A DNA stretch of 64,000 nt from Takakia lepidozioides (taxonomy: Eukaryota; Streptophyta; Takakiopsida; Takakiales; Takakiaceae). Both the position numbers and the translations under genes were made by a program. The notes under the pieces are model-generated. The model was not told where the DNA came from. It ran no database searches and worked only from the letters and a program-made list of their open reading frames with translations. Where the stretch lies: contig CM060731.1 in NCBI GenBank assembly GCA_030704615.1, forward strand, positions 54,980,221 to 55,044,220, given 5' to 3'. Positions 20,194-31,027 of this stretch are shown here, piece after piece; the first letter of the stretch is position 1; every line of letters starts with the position of its first letter.

Positions 20194-20657
20194 CGTGCGT
20201 ATATATATCGCTACACAACTACACCGCTGTCCAAACCACACAGTACACAAATAGTAGCCATAAAAGTTTGTCATAATGATAAGAACTCAAGTACATCATA
20301 CAATCTATCACTCACAAACATAAGTCAAGCCTGGCGGACTCCACGCTACTACGGCTCATTCATGCTCACATGCTGCAAGCTCACCGCCGTGAGGCTCAGC
20401 TCGAGATGAGCCTCACACAACGAACGTGAGGATGAGCAAGTGGAGGTGCCAAGATAATTTTGGCACCTCTTTTGGTACTTGGTCAAGTCGAGATGCTAAA
20501 CAATATTAATTAGATAATATTTAGCTATTTTCAGACGAAAAATTCGATTAGCTTGACAGCTGTCGTGCGTATACATATCGCTACACAACTCCATCGTTGT
20601 CCAAACCACACAACACACAAATAATAGCCATAAAAATCTGTAATAATCAGCCCCCTA
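20194..20657 (+). repeat. Pair of about 90-bp direct repeats
   Basis: About 20194-20281 and 20564-20657 share GTGCGTAT, tatcgctacacaact, gtccaaaccacac and tagccataaaa. They flank about 280 bp holding two perfect hairpins. They may be the ends of a small element. Confidence 0.5.
20389..20469 (+). repeat. Two perfect 10-bp-stem hairpins
   Basis: GTGAGGCTCA (20389-20398) pairs with TGAGCCTCAC (20407-20416) across 8 bases. GAGGTGCCAA (20443-20452) pairs with TTGGCACCTC (20460-20469) across 7. Confidence 0.6.
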
Positions 20658-22066
20658 GTTAGTGGTTAGATCCCCCTAACTACAAGATTTAATAACAACC
20701 ACAGCCTCGCTTATAGGGGCCTCCTCCAATTTCTAGCCACTAAATACAATGGCCTTCACTCCCTGCCACCACTCTCCCACGGCTAGAACTCTATACATCT
20801 TACGCCAAATGAGTTATAAGCATATAAACCGATCTTCCAGGCTATCCTAACACCATCTCACCCCTTGAACAAGCATGGCTTACCAGCCCATCCCTATCTA
20901 AACTTGAGATCCAACACCCTCCCCAAAAAACACCCATACTTGTCTACTTTAAACTCAAATATATCACAACACTCACCCAACTTACCACAGCCTCTGGCTA
21001 CAGGTTACTTTCCCCCCGAGAGTTCACTATTCAATACTCCAGAGCAACGGTAAAACATGCCGGTTCCTGGCCATACTTCGAACTTTTTTTTGCCACAAGA
21101 CCCCCTCCTGTACCCTTGAGTGTGATATGCCATGCAAACTCTTCCCTCATCATAAACAAGACCTTCTCCCCCAATATAGAACCAGTCCAGTCCCTTCTAT
21201 CCTTAGTAAGCTGATAGTACATACATCTCACCCACCCGCACCCTACTAATGAGCCCCCCCCCCCCCCCCAAATGGCGGTCGGTTCACATCCGAATATACC
21301 CACCATCCCCCGCATTACCTCCGCTCACAACCCCACCCCCTTGCTGATGTCCCCAATCCACCTGACCTCACCCCCTAACCCTCTACATATTAACCCAAAC
21401 AACCCAGACGCCTTCATTATTGAAGCTATTCTTGGTACCGGAACTCAAACTACCATTGATGAGTTTGGTGCTACATGCCTAGACACCTTCTATCGAGGTT
21501 AGCTATTTCATGAGCATGAGTGGCATGAGCGGCATGAGCGGAGTAGCAAGACAATCGGTTTTCATGAGCAGAAGTACAAATTTTGGAAATAAAAAAACAT
21601 TAAAAAACATTATTTTTAATGGAATGTGTCAAAAAACAATATAATATTCATTGTTTGAAGTAAAAATTGTAGTTTTGAGAGCCGTGCTCATGATATTTTG
21701 TCTTCCGCTCATGCGAATTCCGAGCGACATCTGCAAAAATGGCGCCGAATTTCGCGGTAATAGGTTTTGCAACCGGAGAAAGCTGCGACGTATTTCGCGG
21801 TAATAGGTGTCTCCGGCGAAAAATGGTGCCGAATTTCACGGCTATAGGTCCCAACATGGCAGGTGTGTAAGCCCAAAATTTGGAAATGTGGTGCCGAATT
21901 TCGGTACATGGTGCCGGGGATTGCACAGATGTTGGGCAGTTCTTGGGCCATGTAACTGGAGATTCGGCGCCATTTTCTCAAACATCGGACTTGCGGTGCT
22001 CGACGAAACCTCCTCGGGCAACAACACGGGACCACGAGGGAGCGTGCGAATATTCTTGTCAACTCG

Positions 22067-23551
22067 TCATGAATCCTCTTCTCCGTCAGGTGCCTCGTCA
22101 AGTCTTCGTCTCACTGGACGGGTGTGAACATCTCCTTTCAAGTGTTGGCCACTTCGAAGCAATGGCGTGCCCCGAAGGCCCTCTCGCAAGGCTGCCGCCC
22201 ACTTGCGAGGATTCTTCGATCTGGAGGCAGTCTGCATCAGCATTTCCTGCCTGTCCGGCCCCAAGCCCCACTGTTTCCCTTTCAAGAACTCGTTGTACCT
22301 GCATTGCTGCATAATTGACCTGACAATGTCCTCCGTTGTGGCAGTGAGGATGTCCACCAGATGCGCCGCAGAGAAGACACGCAAGGAAGAATGTACTGAT
22401 TCGGCCATGTTTGTTGTCGGCATGTCAGTGTCGGAGTCGAGACACATTTCCTGCACATGCACATGTTCAGGTTACAAGCAAATTACAAATAATGAGTAGC
22501 TAGCATAATATTCAACGGGACGCAAATTTGTCCAACTCACCTCCCGTATATAGTCGCCGAACTGGAGGAAACGATAATGCCACCATGTTAGCCAACTGAC
22601 CATTGCTCCCTCGTCTGATTTCTTTACAGCACCTGACGTTGTCCACCAAGCCCATATACATGCAAACTGTGTCTCTGCATCATCCAAGGTGGGAGCACAC
22701 TTCCACGCAAGACACATGGAACGGTGCTTCTCTCTGAAATCTGGCGCCACGAGCCTGGTTGTGTACTGCGACAAGCTCTGCAGAAAATGGAACCCACAAG
22801 ATCTCTCCTTGTTTTTCATCGGAACATTGGGGTCTTCCCCGTACACCCTTCGGATGGCAGCCCAATTTGCTTGTGCGTTGTCCGCCATGAAACCACGAAA
22901 ATTGGGAGGGGGAAATCCTGCCCTGGCCATCTGTTCGTTTATTCCCTGCCAAAGAAGCATCTCCGATTGTGTGTCCTCTCCTTTCATCTCACAAATAACA
23001 ATTGTCATTAGCATCCTGTAGTGGGTGTCGTAGACATGTGCACCCATTGTCACCCACTGATGATTTGTAATTCGCTTGATATAGTCGAACATGACCCAAC
23101 TATTTGACAAGTCCCCACTCGTCATCCGGTGGACCAATTCGACGCCGCTACCAGGCCCACACGTTGACATTTTGAATACGAAACAACGATCTGCCTCAGT
23201 CCCTTGTCCTGGAAATCTACTTCCATGAATGTAGTCATATCCACATCGTTGCTTCACCTCCAGAATGGAATGCATATCCGAGCCACGCCCAATTCTCTGT
23301 TTGCAGGAGACAATGTGGTTTCGGACATTCGGTGAACAGACGTGGAACACCGACTCCAGCAATGTCTCCATTTCCTTCTCATCAAGAGGAACTCTGTCGG
23401 AGCCGTCTTCCGACATAATTCTGGCCAATGCCATCTTATGGGCGGCCTGCAGCTGTATCTGTTTGGGTTTGGCACCAGGGTTCAACTTAACCTCCTCCTG
23501 AACGAGCTGCTCTGCCTCGTGGGCAGCCTCCCGCGAGTTACCCCTCGTCAA
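22067..23551 (-). CDS. DDE-type (MULE-like) transposase, 2 exons
   Basis: Minus strand: exon 1 runs from about 23551 to 22541, exon 2 from 22450 to 22067. The 90-bp intron has GTGAGT and TGCAG ends and joins in phase 0 (YIRE, then EMCLDS). Recognisable blocks are SNSWVMFDYIKRI, HVYDTHYRMLMTIVICEMKG, NFRGFMADNAQANWAAIRRV (probable catalytic Asp), RSCGFHFLQSLSQYT and, in exon 2, TTNMAESVH, which recalls the TTN-ES box after the catalytic domain of Mutator-like transposases. No ATG opens exon 1. The frame is open upstream to a TGA at about 23588, beyond which lies the 96-bp array. The product probably binds and cuts the element ends. Assignment to MULE rather than another DDE family is tentative. 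Confidence 0.6.
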
Positions 23552-23574
23552 TTTGTGACAATGGGAACCAACTT

Positions 23575-24700
23575 GTCGGATGAAGTCGTCTCAGGGGGAC
23601 AGGCCGACACCTGGCCGACAGAGAACATCCCTCGGATGGAAAAACGGCGCCGAATTTCCATTAGAGGCCGTTCGGATGAAGTTGTCTCGGGGGGAGAGGC
23701 CGACACCTGGCCGACAGAGAACATCCCTCGGATGGAAAAACGGCGTCGAATCTCCAATGAGGCCGTTTGGATGAAGTTGTCTCGGGGGTAGAGGCCAACA
23801 CCTGGCCTACAGAGAATATCCCCCGGATGGCAAAACGGCGCCGAATTTCCATACGAGGCCCGTCGGATGAAGTCGTCTCAGGGGGAGAGGCCGACACCTG
23901 GCCGACAGACAACATCCCTCGGATGGAAAAACGGCGCCAAATTTCCATCCGAGGCCGTTCGGATGAAGTCGTCTCGTGGGGAGAGGACGACACCTGCCCG
24001 ACAGAGAACATCCCTCGGATGAAAAAACGGCGCCGAATTTCCATCCGAGGCCGTTCGGATGAAGTGGTCTCGGGGGGAGAGGCCGACACCTGGCCGACAG
24101 AGAACATCCATCGCATGGAAAAACGGCGCCGAATTTCCATACGAGGCCTGTCGGATGAAGTCGTCTCGGGGGGAGAGGCCGACACCTGGCCGACAGAGAA
24201 CATCCATCGCATGGAAAAACGGCGCCGAAATTCCATCCCAGGCCATTCGGATGAAGTCGTCTCGTGGGGAGAGGACGACACCTGCCCGACAGAGAACAGC
24301 CCTCGGATGGAAAAACGGCGCCGAATTTCCATCCGAGGCCGTTCGGATGAAGTCGTCTCGGGGGGAGAGGCCGACACCCGGCCGAAAGAGAACATCCCCC
24401 GGATGGAAAAACGGCGCCGAATTTCCATTCGAGGCCCGTCGGATGAAGTCGTCTCGGGGGGAGAGGCCGACACCTGGCCGACAGAGAACATCCCCCGGAT
24501 GGAAAAACGGCGCCGAATTTCAGAACAAGGCCCGTCGGATGAAGTCGTCTCGAGGGGAGAGGCCGACATCTAGCCGACAGAGAACATCCCTCGAATGGAA
24601 AAACAGCGCCGTATTTCCATCCAAGGCCGCACGGATGGAGTCGTCTCGGGGGGGAGTGGCCGAAAGAGATCATCTGCAGGATGGAAAAACGGCGCCGAAT
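23575..24700. repeat. 96-bp tandem array, about 12 units
   Basis: The unit includes tcggatgaagtcgtctc, gacacctggccgacagaga and the palindromic core ATGGAAAAACGGCGCCGAAT with TTCCAT. Because 96 is divisible by 3, long open frames run on both strands (for example SDEVVSGGEADTWPTENIPR on plus). These are probably a by-product of the repeat. Units differ by a few percent. Confidence 0.9.
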
Positions 24701-24889
24701 ATCCATCGACAGACGCCCGTATCGACCCTTCATCAACAATTTTGATTCGTTTTTCGCGTTTTTTTGTCTAATCAGTCACTCAACTTAGAGTTTTTCGCCT
24801 GCGGTCCACTTTTTGGCACGTTATGCCCACCAATGTCGTCCGGTACAGACAAATTCGGTGCCGGATTTCCATCCATGAGGTGGACCGAT

Positions 24890-25465
24890 TTACTTGCAGG
24901 ATGGAAATTCGGCGCCGGTTTTCCATCCTGCAGCGCTCCGGTTTACCTGCAGGATGGAAATTCGGAGCCGGTTTTCCATCCTGCAGCGCTCCGGGTTACC
25001 TGCAGGATGGAAATTCGGCGCCGGTTTTCCATCCTGCAACGCTTCGGTTTACCTGCAGGATGGAAATTCGGCGCCGGTTTTCCATCCTGCAGCGTTCCGG
25101 TTTACTTGCAGGATGGAAATTCGGCGCCGGTTTTCCATCCTGCAGCGCTCCGGGTTACCTGCAGGATGGAAATTCGGCGCCGGTTTTCCATCCTGCAGCG
25201 CTTCGGTTTACCTGCAGGATGGATATTCGGCGCCGGTTTTCCATCCGGCCGCGCTCCCGCTTGCCTGCAGGATGGAAATTCGGAACCGGTTTTCCATCCG
25301 GCCGCGCACCCGCTTGCCTGCAGGATGGAAATTCGGCGCCGGTTTTCCATCCTGCAGCGCTCCGGTTTACCTGCAGGATGGAAATTCGGCGCTGGTTTTC
25401 CATCCTGCAGCGCTCCGGGTTACCTGCATGATGGAAATTCGGCGCCGGTTTTCCATCCGGCTGCT
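24890..25465. repeat. 53-bp tandem array, about 11 units
   Basis: The unit is CTGCAGGATGGAAA, ttcggcgccgg, TTTCCATCCTGCAG, then a variable 12 bases (cgctccggttta). The first 40 bases are self-complementary. The period is not a multiple of three, so all plus frames read through rotating peptides. Confidence 0.9.
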
Positions 25466-26039
25466 TCTGGATGAGAACGTCTCGGGCAGAGGGAGGGCCA
25501 TGGTGCGTCCCACTTCATCCGCTGAATGGAAATTCGGCGTCGTTTTTTTCCATCCAGTGGGTTGTTGATGAAGTCTCGGGGGGAGGGTGGGCCAGGTGGC
25601 GCCTGTGGGCGACCTCCATACCTACATTTAAGGGCGCATTTGCGCATTAAATGTCCTCCGCCGTCTGTTTTGAACCGGACTTTCCACACAGATACCGCGC
25701 TTGCTTCTCGGATATGCCTTCGACACCTGATGTGACGGGTGGATGAAGTTCCATTCGAGGCATGTACGCACGCATTCTGCGGGAGATTTTTTCTTTTACT
25801 CGGACGTATGCCGCGTGGAGAAGGGCGTGGCTCTCTTGAGAGAAACCCCACATCCAGACCGCGTCGCAAACTGAAGCCTTTGTACTACGGGCGGCAATGT
25901 GGCAATGCCGACCAGCCGACCAGCCGAAGCGGCAACGCGCCTTCTGTACAGGTACATATGCGTTGCCTTTCTTTGATCTGTGGCCATTGTAGTCCCTACA
26001 TTTCCAGGATGTAAGTTGCCTTATGTGGCGCATGAATAT

Positions 26040-26510
26040 TAGTTGTGAAGCCCCTAGAAAAATGGCGCCGAATTTCCTGTTTCCGGCCATGGGGCAGATG
26101 GCTAAGCCCCGGGGGTGGCTGGCACAGTTTGGAAATTCGGCGCCATTTTTCCAGTTCTGGGCCCAGTCAGTTCTGGGACTTAGCCATTTTCGGACCCTTC
26201 GGACCCTGTACTGGAAAAATGGCGCCATTTTTCCAGTATAGGGTCCGAAAATGGCTAAGTCCTTGGGGCGGATGGCACATATTCTGGAAATTCGGCGCCA
26301 TTTTTCCAGTTCTGGGCCCAGTCATTTCTGGGACTTAGCCATTTTCGGACCCTGTACTGGAAAAATGGCGCCCTTTTTCCAGTACAGGGTCCGAAAATGG
26401 CTAAGTCCCTGGGGCGGATGGCACATATTCTGGAAATTCGGCGCCATTTTTCCAGTTCCGGGCCCAGTCAGATCTGGGACTTAGCCATTTTCGGACCCAG
26501 TCTGGAAAAA
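26040..26510. repeat. About 150-bp array with 80-bp palindromes
   Basis: GGAAATTCGG cores occur at 26131, 26286 and 26432. Between them are two very long inverted repeats, 26177-26261 and 26330-26409. The second has 39 of 40 arm bases paired and no spacer, centred on GGCGCC. Confidence 0.9.
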
Positions 26511-26541
26511 TGGATGTGATTCTGTCTGTGTTTTTTGAATG

Positions 26542-27134
26542 CAGGTACTGTAAGTTCTCCCTGTTGGAGAAAGGTCATCTGTCCTTCCAGCCGCCATTCT
26601 TCCTCGCATGGAGGAACCCTGGAGCTGACTCCATGTACACTGACGTTATCGTGAAGGAGTGGCATCTGGAGCATTTGCGCGACTACCCTTGGTATGTGGA
26701 CCTTCCGCCCGGCTCGCTCGACTCATCCGAGTTCCAATTGAAGCTGGATGCGGAGGCCCGACCAAACCAAGCTCCGCTGGGTCCAAAGGAAGCGAAAGCG
26801 CTTGTCAAGTCCAGGAAAGCGGCAGAGCTTGCTTAGGCAGATATTCAGGAGAAATTGAATGAGAAGAATAAAGGACAAATGAAAAGGACACGGAAACAGG
26901 GGAGTAAAGTAACCCCCAAAAAACAGAAAACCACCGGGGCACCAGAGGAGGCGCAGGAGGGGCCCCAAGGGAGTGACTCCGACGACGACTTTGTGCAAGG
27001 TCCTGCGACTGCTGCTGCTACTACCAAGTCACCGGTCGTCCGGGTTCGCTTTCTTGATGCTCTGGCTGCCAGGGCAAAGAAGGTGGCACACAACAAGTCT
27101 CTGGAGGAGCTGAAGGGGAAAGCCAAGAAGAGGG
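26542..27134 (+). pseudogene. Unrecognised coding fragment cut by a gypsy LTR
   Basis: After a possible acceptor (tttgaatgcag) the frame reads KFSLLEKGHLSFQPPFFLAW, WHLEHLRDYPWYVDLPPGSL, then a Lys/Glu-rich region. There is one in-frame TAG at about 26834, then KRTRKQGSKVTPKKQKT and an acidic stretch GSDSDDDF. It ends at the LTR at 27135. It may be the N-terminal part of the protein whose coiled-coil part resumes at about 39480. No family recognised. Confidence 0.45.
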
Positions 27135-28068
27135 TGTTAGAGGGCTGCTTGGGACTTAGATGCTTTTACGGGATCTGTGGGGTACCCTTAATTTTTACAC
27201 AGACTGAGACCAACAGGAGCCTTAGGGGTGACAGCAACAGGCTTTAGGGGGGGAGAAACACAGCCCAACACAGCCCAACACAGCCGCCACAGCTTCGCAC
27301 AGCCCTACACAGCTCGACACAACCCGACACAGCCCGACACAGTCGCACAGCCAGTCACAACCCGTCACAGTTTCACACAGCCAGTCACAGCTTGACACAG
27401 CTGTCACGACCATAGGGAACGGATAGTAGGACAAGGAACGACTGTGGGGAACAACATCTGCGAATGGAACATGTTAGTTCACGGATGACGGTTAGTGAGG
27501 GAAATGGTTAGAACAACGGGTAGGAAGATAAAGCCAGGAGCGAGGACTGGAAAATCATCACTTCTGGGGAGGGATCACTTCTTGGAGGACTTCTGGCATC
27601 ACTAGGGGGAAATGAAGCGAAGAGCGCATCTCTGAGCAGAAAGAGGGAGAGAACGGAGTAGGAGGAGAACGATCTGTTGATGCTTGATGAATGCAAGCAG
27701 TAGAGTTGTAATGTAGAGCAGATTAGAGACTCCATGGCTTCAGCCTGATACTTGATAGATATTAATCTAATACATACTTCATACTCACACTGTGTAGAGA
27801 GATCTAAGTGAAGCTGTGGAATGAATGGATGAGTTGATGGAATCCGATAGAATACTGAAGCAATCTGATACTTAAATACCAACAGTAAGGTAACTAGCTA
27901 ACATGAATACGGGAAGGAATACAAATAGGAAACACCCCCATGATACACTAGCTGTAGGTCATGACTGATTGTTCTGAGCGGGCTGAGAGCTTAGAGCTTT
28001 CCAACTCTTCTATCTTGGAGTTCCCACCTCGGATAGCAAAGGGATGGGTGAGTAAAAGCCGCGCGACA
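27135..28068 (+). repeat. Gypsy 5' LTR (copy A), 934 bp
   Basis: Starts TGTTAGAGGGCTGC and ends CGCGCGACA. It contains a CACAGCC minisatellite (about 27262-27410). The same LTR occurs at 34160, 38536, 40890 and 41299. Confidence 0.88.
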
Positions 28069-28070
28069 TT

Positions 28071-28088
28071 TGGCGACCATACTGGGGA
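28071..28088 (+). promoter_or_regulatory. Gypsy primer-binding site
   Basis: TGGCGACCATACTGGGGA two bases after the LTR. It has the form of the plant gypsy PBS (TGGCGCCGTTGCCGGGG type). The tRNA cannot be fixed by eye. Confidence 0.65.
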
Positions 28089-28651
28089 ACTGGGTCATGA
28101 ACAACCAGATGTGACAGGCATCTGGTGGGATCATGGTGGATGGAGAATTAAAGAATTTGATGTGAATCAAATTCCCTGTGAAACTGAGAAGGAAAGATTG
28201 TCCAAACGATTCTTTCAGAGATTCTTGGAATTGCCAGACGGTTGTAAGGAAAACATTCTTAAGAGAGTGCATGATGCTGACCCTAAGTGGGGTCTGGAGA
28301 AAGGAGTGATAAAGATTTATCAGGTGGCCTGTAGAGGAAGAGCACGTTGGTTACCAACACTAGTTTATGTGATAGCATTGCTATCCATTAAGCGAGTAGA
28401 GTTTGAAGGCTGGGAAGAAAGAAAGGTGAATGTTTATACTCATATGCATGAAGAGCTTGTACTGGTAATTGGATTCCAAATGATATTCTGTGGATCAAAC
28501 TCAAACCAAGAACAGCTTTCCAGACTTGTTTGCCATATGGTTATATGGTAACAGAGACTTCTAGTATAGCCAAGGGTGCATTGAAGCTTGAAAGAAACCC
28601 AGGCATATACGAGAGATATTACAGAAGAGAGTTTTGGTTATTGCCACATTA
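28080..28651 (+). pseudogene. Gypsy leader ORF upstream of gag, unknown product
   Basis: About 190 residues between PBS and gag: VTGIWWDHGGWRIKEFD, RFLELPDGCKENILKRVHDA, ARWLPTLVYVIALLSIKRVE, then after a frameshift TAFQTCLPYGYMVTETSS and YYRREFWLLPH, TAA. Comparison with the minus-strand copy at 37951-38530 shows a 4-base loss near 28463 causing the shift. Presence in both copies argues that it was once translated. No known domain recognised. Confidence 0.6.
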
Positions 28652-28673
28652 AAAGAAATGAAAGACATGGGAC

Positions 28674-30110
28674 ATGAGTGATGAAAGAGAAGCTAGACGA
28701 CAGAGATATTCAGCAAAAAGAGAAAGCTATCTGAAAGCTAATTATCCATATCTTTGGGAGAGAGGAATAGACATAGGGGAATCATCTGGACCTCTCACAC
28801 CATTAAGATCAGAGAGTACATCACCCATACCGGAAGAACTAGAGTTGGATGCCACTCCTTCTTTTTCTTTACAAGAAAGATTAAGGGAATTGGTACGAGA
28901 AGAAGATCAATCACGAGGTGAAAGATCTGAGGTACATCCCTGGATAAAAGATTTGACAGAAATCTTTGATAAGAGTTGGCATGGAACACCAAAAGCAGGA
29001 ACTCCAGTTTCTGAAGTGGAAGGTGAAGAAGGAGGAGAGAATATGGCAGAACCAACGGAGAGTTCAGACTCTCCAACACCATTGCAGTTGAGTTACATGA
29101 GTGAAGAAGAAACCCAAGGGCAGAACTTGGAGGATGAAATAGAGAGAAGAAATTGGAAGAGGAAGAGTATGAAGAAGTAGACCCAACAGCTGAGGTTGAG
29201 ACTACAACCAGGACATCCCAACCCGTTGGACCTGGATCAAGTGGAGCACTTGGATCACAGGCCAACGAAGGTGTCGGCTCAGGGGGATCAGGCGGGCTGC
29301 CTGGATCTGGCTCTGGGGGGACAGGGAGTGTGGGAAGTAGTGCAACTAAAGCTGGGAATACTGTGAATATCGTGGGGGCAGTAGCAGGGAGTGCTCAGGG
29401 GCCACCACTTGGTGGAAGATCCACCACAACTACAACAGGTCCTCAAGGACCAGCACCAGCAAGGGTGCCAGCACCTGTCAGTGGGCAGAAGGTAGGGCCA
29501 CAGATGGCGTTACAACCAACACGGGCAAAACCACCTTTTCCGATATATTCAGGAAAAGGGGATCCCGATGTACACATTAGCCAATTTGAGCACATGTGTA
29601 TAGTGAACAATGAGAATGGCGATGATGCCAAGATGAGATTGTTTCCTTGTTCACTTATCAAGAAAGCAAGTGAATGGTATGCAAGATTCCCTGATAATCA
29701 TTTCCTAACCTGGAATGGCTTGAATACAACATTCCGAAATAGGTTCAGGACAAGTAAAACTGAGGATGAAGTGTATAGAAGTTTACAACAGTTAAAGCAA
29801 AAGAAGCATGAAACTGTTGAGGAGTATATAGAAAAGATGGAATTGATGATGAAAAAGCTGGTTGTTGTACCAGCACCAGGTTTACAGAAGACTTGGTTTG
29901 TGAGTGGATTAAGACCAGAGTTGCAGAAGAAATTGGATATGTTACCCCATAATACAGTGGAGGAGGCATTTGAAACAGCAAACAGAATTGAGCAATTGGG
30001 AATGCTCAGGAGAGAGAAAGGATGATGAGGACTCTGAGGATGAGTCAGATGAAGAAGAAGAGCAAGAACTGAAAAGAAGAAGAGTAGAGAAAGGAGAAGT
30101 TGAAGAGGGA
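28674..30110 (+). pseudogene. Gypsy Gag
   Basis: The N-terminal part is Glu/Arg-rich (from MSDEREARRQRYSAKRE). A frameshift near 29170 leads into a Gly/Ser/Pro-rich linker, then the retrotransposon-gag domain: PPFPIYSGKGDPDVHISQFE, MRLFPCSLIKKASEWYARF, TFRNRF and KQKKHETVEEYIEKMELMMK. The frame breaks again at about 30023. Confidence 0.85.
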
Positions 30111-30360
30111 TAACTATGAGAAAAGATTAGAAGAAATCTTGAAGAAGTATGCCACAGAGGCTGCAACACATTGGAGGAAGGGTGTTTGGTGTGCAAAGTG
30201 CCAGAATGAAGGCCATACCACCACTGAATGCCACATAAAGGAGAAACACTGTACTATCTATAAGATGGATAACCATTCTACAGGCTGTATCAAGCAATCA
30301 ATCGAATTGCCAGGAGACAGGAAACACAGACCTGAACAGCAAGGTGACCAGTTATAATGT
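30110..30360 (+). pseudogene. Gypsy Gag zinc knuckles (partly deleted)
   Basis: The first CCHC is intact: CAKCQNEGHTTTEC. In the second, CTIYKMDNHS, the second Cys has become Tyr. The third knuckle, present in other copies, is deleted together with the linker. Confidence 0.75.
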
Positions 30361-30703
30361 GAAGCCGGAAGGGCGAGAAACAGTCATGGACTTTGATGAT
30401 TCTATGCCAGTAATCCAATTGAGAATTGGAAGCACAGAACTAACTGATGTACTGATAGATGGAGGCTCTGGAGTAAATATCATGACAGACCAATTAAGGA
30501 AGAAGCTTGGTCTAAGTAACATGAAACCAGCCCCATTTATAGTAACAATGGCAGATCAAAGAAGTGTACAGCCATTGGGATTGATAAGAGGAGTTAAGAT
30601 ACAGATACAGAAGATGATCTTTATGATCACAGTAACTGTGTTGAAGATGGATGAAGTCATGGAGGCTTACTCCTTATTATTGGGACGTCCGTGGCTGAAA
30701 TAG
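30344..30703 (+). pseudogene. Gypsy aspartic protease
   Basis: Shows LTDVLIDGGSGVNIM, the D-G-G variant of the retropepsin active site, then MADQRSVQPLGLIRGVKIQI and SLLLGRPWLK. It ends at a stop where the best copy (47970-49742) continues. Confidence 0.8.
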
Positions 30704-31027
30704 GCCAGGGTATTCCATGACTAGAATTCTCAGTTATTAACTGTGCGTAATGGGATGCACAAGATACAAATTACCACAAAGAAATCTAGTAGATTACTGC
30801 TACGAGAAGACCTCAAGGGGTCAGAGAGTATGACTGGAGGGGAGGACTGGATGAGGAGCAGGAAGCTACCCTGTTTGCTGCACACCCAGAGTGGGAGCAG
30901 GTTGTAGAGATGCGGCTGGAAGGCCTAAGTTGTTTAAGAGGTATCTGCTGTGGTGTAGTGTCAGCAACACCAATTGAAGAGGAAACCAGCAGTACCCATC
31001 ACATTTCTATGAAGAAGAGAAGGAGAA

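Larger units (their letters stand above)
19318..21500 (+). other. 3' flank and intergenic region
   Basis: The first few hundred bases are presumably the 3' UTR of the LETM1-like gene; I see no clear poly(A) signal. The rest is AT-rich then C-rich, with a C run at about 21256-21269. No gene recognised. It contains a direct-repeat pair and two hairpins listed separately. Confidence 0.5.
21505..26510 (-). mobile_element. DNA transposon with DDE-type transposase and palindromic arrays
   Basis: The region is unified by one motif, a GGCGCC core inside a TGGAAA...TTTCCA palindrome. It recurs from about 21737 to 26460 and brackets the transposase gene. The left edge starts with repeated CATGAGC/GGCATGAGC words at about 21508. 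The right edge is set where the motif stops, about 26510. I could not prove terminal inverted repeats or a target duplication, so both limits are approximate. Confidence 0.5.

Noticed and set aside
23661-24739. Long overlapping reading frames of 228-310 codons on both strands
   Set aside because: They arise because the 96-bp unit is divisible by three and lacks stops in most frames; they are not separate genes. Only the frame leading into the transposase is discussed.
24764-25568. Three plus-strand frames of over 200 codons in the 53-bp array
   Set aside because: A 53-bp stop-free repeat opens all three frames by rotation; no start context or conservation to support coding.
21505-26510. CRISPR-like array
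   Set aside because: Repeats are tandem and palindromic without unique spacers of constant length, and the DNA is eukaryotic.
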